The notes below the pieces were generated by a model. The model was not told the DNA's origin and did not search any database. It was given only the letters and a program-made list of their open reading frames with translations. Both the position numbers and the translations under genes were made by a program. This document shows, piece by piece, positions 31,904-43,800 of a stretch of DNA of 64,000 nucleotides. Numbering within the stretch: the first letter of the stretch is position 1; each line of letters begins with the position of its first letter. The stretch comes from Argopecten irradians. Lineage: Eukaryota; Mollusca; Bivalvia; Pectinida; Pectinidae. Location: assembly GCF_041381155.1 (NCBI RefSeq), contig NC_091141.1:22650828-22714827 (forward strand), in the 5' to 3' direction.

Positions 31904-32878
31904 ATGCTCTTAATAAGAAAAATGTGTGCCAATCTGGGTTACATGACGTTATACATATAACGGTTTACCATGGTATTTAAGTCAATGTTTGATTTTCATT
32001 AAATTACTTTAGGATTTTTTAGCTATACTTAAATAATTTTAACACGGGTGTCATTTTAGTGTCGTGATTTGATCGAAGCGCGCGGATCGACTTAGGCTAT
32101 ATTTCGTTATCCCGTCGTGAGCCCCTATTCAAATTGAAGCGTCTGTTTAACTCCGATACTCTTGTTCAGTACAACTTCCGGTTTTGTGGAGTCTGCAATG
32201 AAAACAGAAGAGGAATGTTTTGTGCTTACTGCTAATACATGCTGATCATTTGCTCGTGTTTTGGTAATGAGATAAATTGACTTGTAGTATGTTTAACTGT
32301 GTATGATAATGCTACATTGGACAATTACTATTGTATTTGAAAAGGCATTGTTTGAGAACGCATGTAATCAAAACGGGGATGGGTGTAACATTTTGGCATG
32401 CAAATAGGGCTCATTTGTCAGATTTGTCCTTCAGGGCTTGGGAAACTATATATCGTTTTATACAATGTATCAACAAGTTGAGTCAGAGTGATTATAGTGG
32501 ATTGTTGATGAAACAAATCGCACGAAAATGTCATTGAGCAAACATAGCATAAATCATAGTCGATGTTCATGAAATATAAATTCACTGTAATTTATGCATG
32601 TAATAACAGAGATACAAATGAATATATGTTAATAAGAACTAAATACAGATGTATACGGTAAATTTACTAAACGTGTTTGAATCCTTCCCTGAATCCTTCC
32701 TATGAAGCTGAAATTTAAAAATTCCCCTGCTAAAATAAGATAATCATCATTGATAGATGATTGCAAGATGAATAATTCCTTGCACTTCCATTATATATAT
32801 TTTCAAACACTTTTTATTTCTAAGGTATATGAACTTTTTATCTGACTACCCATTCATTTTATCATTTTTCCGGTGTAG
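31904..32878 (+). promoter_or_regulatory. Tetraspanin upstream region with an ETS-type site
   Basis: CG-containing sequence from about 32050 to 32190 stands out against AT-rich flanks, and ACTTCCGGT at 32174-32182 is a classic ETS/GABP promoter motif. A 5' untranslated exon here would splice to the GTGTAG acceptor at 32878. The transcription start is not determinable. Confidence 0.4.
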
Positions 32879-32950
32879 GTGATGATCACACCTTAACTTC
32901 TTGACAAAGAAAAAAAATTGAGAGGACAGGAATCCTATCAGTTGCACAAA

Positions 32951-35900
32951 ATGAGGAGGCGGAAGGATGGGTCTATGTTTAATGCTGTCAAATACATCTT
33001 CTTCTTCTTTAATGTCCTCATATGGGTATGTTTTGTGGAATAAGAAAAGTATTTCTATAGATGTAATTATATAATGATAAAATAAAATTGCCATAATTTA
33101 TTGATCATTATTGCTTGGTTTCTGGTATCATCAGTTATTTTAGTTTTCAATTTAATATACAAATATATTTCTTAATGACATGATAAGAAATTCCAAAAAT
33201 AAAGTGCTAAAGTGTGGTGTTTAATTGGAAAGTGAAGATTTTATTTTTTGCAATTAGCTTTCAATGGGTGACAAACATACAATAACATCTAGGGTAATAT
33301 AATAATAATGACAAAATCCAAATAATGGTATGTATATACCACAATAATATTTTGCCTTGCACAGGTGATGCATATGGTTCAGATCAGTTGTAACTTTAAA
33401 AAAAATCTTTTACACAAGCAAATTCACTAGATAAAAAACTAGGTATTTTGGTTAAGTTATAACATGACTGATTTTAATTTGTTTCAGCTTCTTGGCTGTG
33501 GTGTGCTGGCACTGGGTATTTGGATGCAGGTGAATAAGGGTCCTTATGTTGCCATCCTACCCAGTCATAGTTTTCTGAGTGCTACGGCCCTGTGTATCAC
33601 TGTAGGAGCCATCATCCTCATTGTAGGCTTCTGTGGATGTTGTGGTGCTCTGGTGGAGAGTCAATGTATGCTTGTAGCTGTAAGTTAGTCAATTCTAATT
33701 CATCAGAAAAGGTGCAGTGCAAAGTGCAACAATATTGAATTGACAATACAATAATTGTATTCACAACACATACACCACCACTACACTAGTGTAGAGGGTG
33801 TTTTTACTTTTTTTTTTCAAACCAGACATTATCTCTATAAGCAATAACTTAAAAGTGAAACATATTCTTTAAATTTCTAAAACTGTAAGACGGGCAACGA
33901 AAATTTACTTAAACTTATGGATGCAATATATGTAATTAATCAACCAAATTTCATAATGAACTGTTCCAGAAGAACTAAATAGTCTTTAGAGTTGAATGTG
34001 TGTAAAAATAGTTATCCGTGCTTAATTGAAAGAAATATTTATTTCTCAGTACTACTATATCATTAACTTCAATCTGTGATGCAAAATATGAAGGACTATA
34101 AACAAATTTTCTATTGCAGTATTTTGTTTTTGTGTTTGTGATATTTGGATTGGAGGTGGCCATCACTGTCCTGGGCTTCTCCAACAAAGATCAGGTAATT
34201 ATGATGATACTTCAGGTTTTATTCCATGTGTAAATAATTCAAACTCGTATACTTTGCACACCAATGCTTATGCTTTTAATCTTGGTGTCTATCCTCATTT
34301 CCTTTACAATACATCATGAGTAATCTCCCTTTTAACATTTAAAAAATCACTTTTTTATTAACTCACTATAATATAATGATTGCCGACAGTAAGTATGAAA
34401 TTCTACTAAAAGCTATTGAATATGTTGTGTAACTTTGCATAAAAAATCTTGAGTATATTTATATGAATCCAGGTTCAAACATTGAATATTTACAGTTCCT
34501 TGGCCCAGTTTCACAAACATTCCTTAAATTTTAAGGACTCCCTTAACTTAAAATTTTCCATAGGAAAGCATTACAGAATTTAAGAAAGGAAAGCATTACA
34601 GAATTTAAGAAAGGCTCCTTAACTAAGATATTTTCTTATACTTTTGTTATTCTTTTTTATGGGGAAATTTATGTTAAAGAATTCCATAATATTGTGGATT
34701 GTTCATGAAACTGGGCCCTGGAAGTTTTTTTGTATACAGAGTGTCTGTTAAATACAATATCATTTTACATTACTTACTGTACAATTTCTGTACAAAATTT
34801 TCCAGATTCGTTCGACAGCCGAGCAGGAGTTGACGTACAGTATAGAACATGTAACTAGTCCCAGGATAGAGAAGACCCACCAGGAGGGTGTCCTAGCTAT
34901 GATAGATACTATACAACATGATGTAAGTCTTACTCACTCCGGTAAAGTTAATGGATAATATAATGAAAAGAACACGACAATGACATCTGTGTAATTGCTA
35001 GAGGGCTTTATCATAATTTCAAAATTGAACTTTTATGTTTTAAACGATATAACAGAATGTGCATTGCTCTGAGTTATTTATGCATAATTCATAGATTAAA
35101 GAGACAATTCACTCAGGGCAATATTCTTTCATAACCAATAGGCAAACTATAGCATAAATGTTTTGTTTCTACATTTCTTTATGAACATATAACGTTAAAA
35201 CATTGCCAAATATCCTAACATTTGTTAAGTATTGTAATTAATATCGTGAAATATCAAATCGTTGATCAATACGATAAGCAGGTAATATTAAACTCTGTCA
35301 CCCATACCCCGTAGTCAAAGTTCACGCACGTTAAACAAATGGACTACATAACCCATGAGAAGGTATATAAATGATTATTTTTTAGGCAAGACACATTCAC
35401 CTAATAAGTATAAACACACTACTTGTCAGAGCGATTTGAAGCAGTTAACTAGCAAAAGTTGGCATTAATTGACGGAGCAAAGGGACAGGGTTCTTTGTTT
35501 TTTTTCTTTCGGCATACAAGAAAGTTCGAACCACAATATGTAATGGGCGGACATCGATCAAGTTTGAACTCATTTCACAGCTCATTCACAACCATCTTAG
35601 ACTGAATTGTCCCTTTAACCTGTTATAAGAATATAATATTCAAATGGAATGAAGAAACATTTATCGCAGTTTCAATATTACACTGTTCAATTGATCTCAC
35701 AAATAATCTTCTTCATGATATAAATATAACTTGGATATGATATTGAAATTGGATAGCCAGTGATCGTCACTGTAAAATAATGTCTGGGAGACCATTCTTT
35801 CTTTAGCAATGTTATTCTGTAATTCTGTAGAAATATCAATACATATTTCAAGTTCCTTGTGGTTGGGACAGTAGCTAGTAAAAAAAAAAAATCCTAAAGG

Positions 35901-37107
35901 TTTTCGTTGAGAAAAAAACCAAACATTGATCTGTGGCTCGACTTTCTTTGTAGCTCCAGTGTTGTGGAATGAATAACTACACAGACTGGTACACAATAGG
36001 TAACCTGTCTAAAGGCGATTCTATCCCGTCATCCTGCTGTATCTACAAAGAGGAAAACTGTGGCCAGTCTACCAGTCTTCGCTACTACAAACGAGTAAGT
36101 CATCAAATGTCTTGTTACCAAATCTCATTCTAAATCATTGAATTATTCAAACAATGTAAGCAATTGTCCCATGCCTCTTATGTTACGGCAGTAATTTTGG
36201 TTGCAGATTTTTCCTTTCAATTCAACGTGACAAACTACTCTTTGGATGAAACTTGTTAAAGTATACCAGTACCTAGAACGGTTTCTTTCTAATGTTTGAA
36301 GGTTATGTTGACCTTTCCCTAAAGGAGAGAGGTCAAAAATATATATTCAAAATAGGTAATAAAAGGTGAAAGCCAAGGTGACAACATTGGTCCCAAACCC
36401 TCTAAGGGGAGACAACTTTATATTTTTGTTCACAAAAATAATTGTAAGTTCTATTTTGGTTCCTGTATCTTTATTTGTCACCATTGTTTATTTCAGGGCT
36501 GTTTGAAGGAGATTGAGTATTGGTTCCTACAGAATATGTATGTGCTTGGCATCGTTGCACTTCTAGTCGGGGTTGTACAGGTAAGAATGTTATAAAAGAT
36601 TACGATGCCAGAGCAGTGCTTTAATGCTTGCAAACCCTTTAAAGCTTGATAGGAGTATACTATCTATTCAATTACAAATTAAAGTTAAGAAAAAGAAAAG
36701 AAATTGGTAATTATGTTAAATATCTATTTTAACTGAACATGCAGAATTGTGTAGTTCATGATATAATTTATATATGAAAGCATGGGACATGTGATTTGAT
36801 TCAAAATGCACATTTCTCAAAAAACCCATCAAATATCTAGGCACAAATTATATTTTAATGCTTTTGATTTTTATGAAATAGGAATTGAAAGGAAAAAGTA
36901 ACATTTATGTTATAATTTTTGTAGCATCAAAATAAAATGTAGGTTTTAAAGAATTTCTCAAATCATTTGGGATGGTAAAGTACAAATGAAAGAACAATAG
37001 CTTGTGTTGAAGTTATAAGGGAAATGTTTATTCTTTTTCTATAGATATCTGCCATGGTAGCAGCTGTAGCTTTGTTCTGCTGTCTCAGAAAGGATGACTA
37101 CCTCTAG
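32951..37107 (+). CDS. Tetraspanin, 7 coding exons, 248 aa
   Basis: Exons 32951-33025, 33488-33679, 34120-34194, 34806-34922, 35954-36094, 36497-36580 and 37045-37107 all join in phase 0 at GT-AG borders. The protein has four hydrophobic segments (about 13-38, 54-76, 86-108 and 212-240). It has short cytosolic ends and a large extracellular loop with Cys156-Cys157-Gly158, Cys181-Cys182, Cys189 and Cys202: six loop cysteines, the usual CCG plus PxxCC pattern. Asn161 and Asn170 are potential glycosylation sites. Juxtamembrane cysteines (for example in GFCGCCGAL) fit palmitoylation. Tetraspanins organise membrane microdomains with integrins and other receptors. Size and exon plan are typical of the CD9/CD63/TSPAN group, but I cannot assign one vertebrate orthologue. 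Confidence 0.92.
34501..34719. mobile_element. MITE with GGCCCAGTTTCA ends in tetraspanin intron 3
   Basis: Left GGCCCAGTTTCACAAACATT and right TTCATGAAACTGGGCC are inverted. Inside, GGAAAGCATTACAGAATTTA is repeated in tandem near 34563-34613. Relative of the fragment at 6170. Confidence 0.75.
35096..35618. mobile_element. 0.52-kb MITE in tetraspanin intron 4
   Basis: Ends TTAAAGAGACAATTCACTCA and GACTGAATTGTCCCTTTAA are inverted copies with few mismatches. No reading frame of note. Confidence 0.65.
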
Positions 37108-38094
37108 AGAACGAAGACCATCAAAAATGGAAGCCAGCTAAACCTTTGTGAAGAACAGCTGACAGGACATCCATGGATTTTCCATCTCTTGAAAACTCCA
37201 TTGTCTATTCAGAGCAGATGTTTTGGAACAAATCTGCATTTTCAGAGATCTTTAGAGAGGGTTCTCTAGATAAAAGAATGGATAATTGGAAATGTGTTTT
37301 TCTCGGTCGCGAAAGTTCTCTAGAGAATGTCCTGATGGAAAATTACTGAAGTCCCCAAAATATCAACTCGATTATGAGAATCTAGAAAGGGTAGACTCTT
37401 GGAGATACTGTACTGTATTCTCTCATGATCTTAATGGAGATATCCAAGCAGCATTCAATGTTTGTATTTGAGATCTAGGGACCAGATTATCCACATGGAC
37501 CATGTGTTGATTAATAGCATTAGACCAGGAAACTTCCAGACAGTGTAAATGTTGTTGTTTCTGTCTTGATGGCCACTTTGTCACATCAGATGTCACTTCA
37601 GTTTGGTGTGTCGCACACAGATTTTTTCAACTCATTTACATGTATATCAAACTAACTATTGTGGTTTAAACAACATTACTTATAAGTGTTTTGTCTCTGT
37701 TGACATTGAATTAGACATTTGTCTGTTTGAATGAATCTGCCAGTATTTATGAAAGGTACACCTATATTTGAATGTGCAAATGTTTTTTATTTTATTAAAG
37801 TTGTGTACTTAGCGAGCTTACCTTAAAACATAACCTTTTACATTATTTTAAATATTATAAACGGTTTTTATTGCCAATGATCTTTGTGAACATATATGTT
37901 CATGTTACTACCAGTGATCTGGAATAACTAAGATCTATGTTATTACTAGTGAGCTAGGTGAACTTAGTTCATTTTGCTACCTGTGACTTATAATTATCTT
38001 CCAATTTTTACAATCGTTGTTTTGAAAATCAAAAAGGTTTTTTGTATGTTTGTTTTATTATACATGTAATGTTTACATTGATTTGTTTAACACA

Positions 38095-38207
38095 TAATTT
38101 CTGTTGTTCAGAAATTTATCTAGTTTCAAGTTTTGAAAATTATAGTATAATAATTTCTGTTGTTCAGAAATTTATCTAGTTTCAAGTTTTGAGAATTATA
38201 GCATAAA
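38095..38207 (+). repeat. 56-bp direct duplication in the tetraspanin 3' region
   Basis: The segment TAATTTCTGTTGTTCAGAAA through TTTTGAAAATTATAG is repeated once with one or two changes. Confidence 0.9.
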
Positions 38208-38436
38208 ATACATTGTTAAGAATCTTGATTTCTTTTGGCACTTGTCTTTACAGACTCTTTTCATAAAGGGCTATTATTAGTTTCCCACCGTATTCCAGGA
38301 GGTGGGAGGAGGGGGCTATAGATTTGCATTGTATCTGTCTCTCCTCCTTCCTTCCACACATAATCTTATCTTAGCTCTATGTTCTGTACTAAAAGTTTTG
38401 CATCGGATACAAAAAACTAGGTGACTGTGACATATA

Positions 38437-38641
38437 CCGTATTCGACCCAATAAGCGCACAGGACTTTTAAAAAATTGAAAAAAAAAAAAATGCAAAGGT
38501 GCTAACAAGATGAAATTATTGCAAATCTATACAGTTTTGTGTAGTTTTGCTCTTTATTAATGCATGGACAATTGAAATTGAGGCCTCAAAAAGGGGAAGG
38601 GGCACTTATAGGGACATGGACTCTTATTGGGTTGAATACAG
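38437..38641. mobile_element. MITE R1 copy
   Basis: Ends CCGTATTCGACCCAATAAGC and TTATTGGGTTGAATACAG, flanked by TA on each side; about 205 bases. Confidence 0.75.
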
Positions 38642-40716
38642 TACTTTGACCTTCATTTGAGAAAAAAGTTTCTACACTTTCTCTTCTTTATTGTATGGCT
38701 CTGCAACTTGAGTCTTTGAGAGATTAATGAAAAGTAATCATGTAAGTTAAAATCTATGGTACTAGAATTATTTGTGCAATCACTCCTCAAATCCTTGAGT
38801 AGCAATACAATTCCTTCATTAATGATCATTGGAGCTTTAAAATAAAAGAGGCATGCCATTTTATTTTTTGTCCCTGATCCAGTGATTAAAAATTTTATGG
38901 TTAAAATATTTTCTTGAGATTTTTTTCGAAGAAACCTCTCCCCTTTTTTATATTTCAGTTACTTTTATTTCAAAAAGATTATTTACTGTCAAATAAATAT
39001 TTTTCTGTTCAGAGATATTTTTGTTAAAACATCTTTTTCACATTATGCTGCACAATTAGATTTTTGTGAGCTTATGATTAAGTTTCCAATTGATCATTAA
39101 ACAGTGTAGTATTTGTTTTGCTTTTAAACTATACCTACACTTATTGAAAGAATAAAAATGATGCGATTACCTTCGGCGTTATTAAAGGTCAGTATTTGCA
39201 TGAATTACAGCTTACTCAGGGGTATTTTCCCCCAACAACGTATGACTGTGCTTGTAATGACATTTCATTGTTTTAGAACAACCATGAATAAATTATGTAG
39301 CAACAAATATATCAAAATTGATTTGTTTTAAATTCATCATCAAAGGTTGAATATGTTTGCTTTGTGGTGAAGGAAAGATCCAGGAGAAAACACCAACCTA
39401 TAATCAAGTGACTGGCCAATCAGCCTATGTGGGGCTTTGTACATTTCTATAACAGAAAGTAACACAAATTAGATTTTATTATTTTTATTATGCATTTGCA
39501 AACTGAGCTTGCAAATTTCACAACAAATATTGACTGTGGTCCTCAAAATGAATTAGATATTGAAATCTTAGCCTACAACAGATACACTCATACACATCAT
39601 ACAATCATTGTTAGATGAAGATTATTACGATAATAAAGATTCTTTTTTATGTCAGGAACAATGTTCAGTAACATTTATAAAGACGATTCAACTTGATGGA
39701 ATTTCATGCTAAATACAAATATTTGCCAGAGAAAAAACCACATAATTTTCTTCAAAAGAAAATGCTTACATGATTTATAATATTCTTGCTAATCAAATCT
39801 TTCCCGAACATGACAATAGTTTTTAAAATGGCATGTACACTTGTATATTGTTTCTGCCAAAAATGTATTCGGACAAATTCCTCAGTATACTTGTATAATC
39901 AATGGGATTTTGGAATTCGTCAGGAGCAAGTTTTAATATAACAGTATATATGTAATTCTACTAAATTTTTTAACAAAAAAATTCTTTGGATCGATTATTA
40001 AGTATATTACACATACAACAATACATGCAGCTCCCAACTTGTTTTCTTTCTCAAAAATCACACAATTATTTGAAGACATGAACTCTTTGAATAAAAAAAA
40101 AGAAAAAGAAAAGCAGCTGTTAAGAAGATTGATGATAGATGATTTCTTGAGAAAAACCAATTGTTGGTATACGATTAATAGACTATGATGAGACATTTAT
40201 CAATACTACTTCAGACTGTCAGAATTACAAACACAATTTTACTGATAAAACAGTAGTTAAACTCCATACATTAACAGTTCATTCAAATCTAACATTTATG
40301 CAAATATACACCACTTGCTTCACAGTAACAATGATACAAGTAAACAATTTTGCCTTTTGTAGCATGCGTTTGGTCCAATCGCACATTTTCAGTATGTCCG
40401 TTTGAATATGCTACAATGTAGTCCGACAATTTGCAGTATTAGTTTCTATAAATCAGCTATGCTGGTATATAAACATTTCATATAAAGGCTTAAAGAAAAG
40501 GAAACAAAACAAACAGTTAAGGTACAAAAACTATTCAAAAAGGAAGTTATTTTATAACAGTCTTACTACTTGCTTCACAGAAAGAAATTCCAATCCTATG
40601 AATTTAAAAGTTACGGCGCCACTAATTGGGGCTGACTCTGACCCATGTGTTAACCTGATTATTACTGATTTAATTCACTATTAATAATCTGATCACAATT
40701 AACCAAGCGTCGTTCC

Positions 40717-40830
40717 TCAGCTCGCCTCCACAGCCTGCCCACCATCGCCAACTTCTACACCCTCCTCCTTCTCGGATTGATCATCGGCTTTCTTCTCCTC
40801 CGACTCTTCTTTGTTCTCTTCTGGTACCTT
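40717..40830 (-). CDS. FKBP4: FKBP alternative last exon, distal (acidic tail)
   Basis: Acceptor ATTGCAG; 37 codons plus TGA. The Glu/Lys-rich peptide ([18 protein letters not shown] and on) resembles the acidic tails of vertebrate FKBP52. Phase 0 fits directly after exon 7. Confidence 0.75.
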   Translation of the reverse strand, partial: KVPEENKEESEEKKADDQSEKEEGVEVGDGGQAVEAS

Positions 40831-43800
40831 CTGCAATTGTATCAAGCATTCCAGAAGTTGATAAAGGAAGATGATGAAGGAAAATGATATTTGAAAGGTT
40901 TAAATACCGTAAAACAAAGTTATAACGAGCCTCTGAGAACCAACAAAATCACTTTGTTATAAACATAGTTCATTATATACATATTGCAGATATATTTTAG
41001 GAACCTTGATGGGTAATAAAATTACTAAGTTATAATCATGATTTCGCTGTAAGTGTGTTCGTTATAAGCATGTTTTATTGTATTGTTAGAATCAACTTTC
41101 AACCCAAAATACGTATTTGTTACTTATTGAAGGCTAACTCTACTTGTAATTAACTGAATGTTAAATATAGCTTCCCGAGGTAAATTCAAGGCTAAGGCCA
41201 TAGTTGTATATTTTTTTCTGTTTTGCGTCATTTTGATTTTCTTAAACCTATCAGCCAGCAAGGCAAAAAAACACACACATGAAAATAAACACAATTTATT
41301 GCTATGGAATTAAAGTTTTTTGGGGGTTCAAAATTGATACTGATTTTGTACATTTTTCTACAAAAATAAGTTATTTCATTTTAACTGATCGAATTTAGAA
41401 AAGAATTTTATTTTTATAGATTGTACATCTACAGAAATTGTAGGAAACATTAATTACCCTGTTACACACCTCTTTTATTGACCATTTCGGAAAAAAATGT
41501 ATGTTTTTGTTTTTTCACTCGAGAGATTTAAAACCTACCAGCACGCAGACGCAAAACAGAAAAAAACACAACAATGGCCTAACTCTAAGTATACCTGAGG
41601 TAACCTGAATTGAAGGCCAACTTATACTACGGCTAACTTAGACTAATTTTATTAACAACAATTTAAGGCTATGTAGTAACTACCTATGGTTTGTTGGAGG
41701 TTATCTATATTATATTATATAACTAACTATGGTTTATTTAAAACTACTTATAACTACCTGTGGTTTGCTGAAGGCTAACTATAACTAATTATGGTTTATT
41801 TAAAACTACCTGAAAGTACCTGTGCATGTGGTTTGCTGAAGGCTAACTATAACTACCTTTTACTTGCTGAAGGTAAGCTACCCTCTGATGCTAGGATGCC
41901 CTTTATCAGTGAGTGCCATTCTGAGTTTGATGGTTGTTGGTACCACGGACAGGCATGGTCTCACCGAAGGCAGCCATCTCCTGTTCTAGAGACATCATAC
42001 CAGCAGCCATGTCATTATTCCACTCACCCAGACTGGCAAGGCCATCCTCATACTGGTGCTGAGGCTGAAGTGAGGGTGAGAGGTCACAGGTCAGGGTAGT
42101 ATAAAGGTAAATTACCATGGCTCAACTATCATTTCTCAGGTTCCAGCATGCTAACCACATTTACGGTAATACTGATTCTAAAGCTTATTTTGTAAAGCAG
42201 GTAAAATTCTGGCAGTGTATAATTAGTTCAGCAAGCCACAGTCACAGACAATATTATGTTTTTATAGATATCACTATTATGTTCATGCCTAATATACTAA
42301 ATTTAGAAACTCAATGTTTGGTCAATAACCTACTGATGAACTATTCAGACAGAGTTTGAGGGACAATGCTGCATTATGGGAAAACACCTTAACCACTTGG
42401 CCACTGTAGCCCAATTATAACTGTGAAGTATAGATCCTGGCTTTGAGTACATCTGGATTTTGTATTTTTGTTGTTGATAAAAAAAATACGAAATCATATT
42501 TGAATTTTTCCTATCCTCCCTTTCCCTGTGCCTAAAATTTAAGAGAGTGTGCAAGTCTCTTTTTCAAATTTTTTTATGAAAATCTAACCATAATGTTAAC
42601 ACTCACAATATGAAATTTCAATATGAATATGGCAAGTTTGTATCAAAGTCCAAGCAAAATCTTGTAATTTTCAGCTTTAATGAATACAGTAAAACATGGT
42701 TATAACAAACCTCTGGGAACCAATGAAATCACTTCATTATACAAAGCATAGTTTTTTTTTTATTAAATACATGTTACAGACATAGAATAGGAACTTTGAT
42801 TGAGAATGAAAATTACTATGTTATAACTATGAATTCTTTATAAACGTGTTTTACTGTATTGTGTTTATTTTCTTGGGCAATAGGTTTTAAAATAGTTACA
42901 AAACAATCAGTGATTTATACAATTACAGTATTATTGTAAAGTAGACAACCAAACTTAGCCTGTGAGTAGTCTCTTCTTACCTTTTTGCTATCAGCCTCTG
43001 CAAACTTCTGGAACATTCCAGCGTAGATTTTTTTCTCTTTGTCTTTAAACTCCTTGATCTTCTGCATACACCTCGTTACTTGGTTCTTCGCTGCTTTGTT
43101 CTGGGGATCTAACTGGACCACTTGCTCAAAATCTTTTTTAGCTTGATCGTAATCTCCTTTGTTTTGTAAGGCCTGTAAATAATAATAAATATCAGTACAA
43201 TATCTGCTGTAAAGCAGCAAAATCTCCATGAAGAATGACTCAAACTGCAGTTTTGAATAAGCATTAAGACGGATACTTTACTTTGAGGCGAGGTTTGGTA
43301 AAACCATTTCTACGCTGAATGTTAGATACTAACAGATAAATTAAGGGTAGGGACTACCATATATATATATATATATATCAAACTTGAAGGTTTAGGCATT
43401 TTGTTATTTTACCCTATGTGCATGGTTTGTTGCCCATTCCCCATGAGATAACAAATATACCCATATAGCACTGTATGTTTGTAAAAGAGAAAAACAAACT
43501 GGTCTGTGCTGTTGTTATATGTCATTGGACCTGACAATTTACCCTAAATGATCTACTGTAAACATACTTTATTTAGCTGTAGTTACATTTTAACACTTTT
43601 TTGTTGTGCTGGAACGGTTAGTAAAAATACCAACATTGTATTAACCAATCCGTAACCGGATAACCGTCGCTGTTTAAGTAAGGTTACAATCATACATTGA
43701 TGCCATCATCCTCGATACTCCAGGGCTTCCGATCACTAGCGATCTCTACACCCCTGGACTATCTCATAGTGAAATTGAAGGCAGTTCAGCGGAAAACATT

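Larger units (their letters stand above)
37108..40716. other. Convergent 3' regions of tetraspanin (+) and FKBP (-)
   Basis: Probably mostly the two 3' untranslated regions plus spacer. It holds a 56-bp duplication and one R1 MITE, listed separately. AATAAA-type words occur for both strands but none is decisive. No coding exon recognised. Confidence 0.5.
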
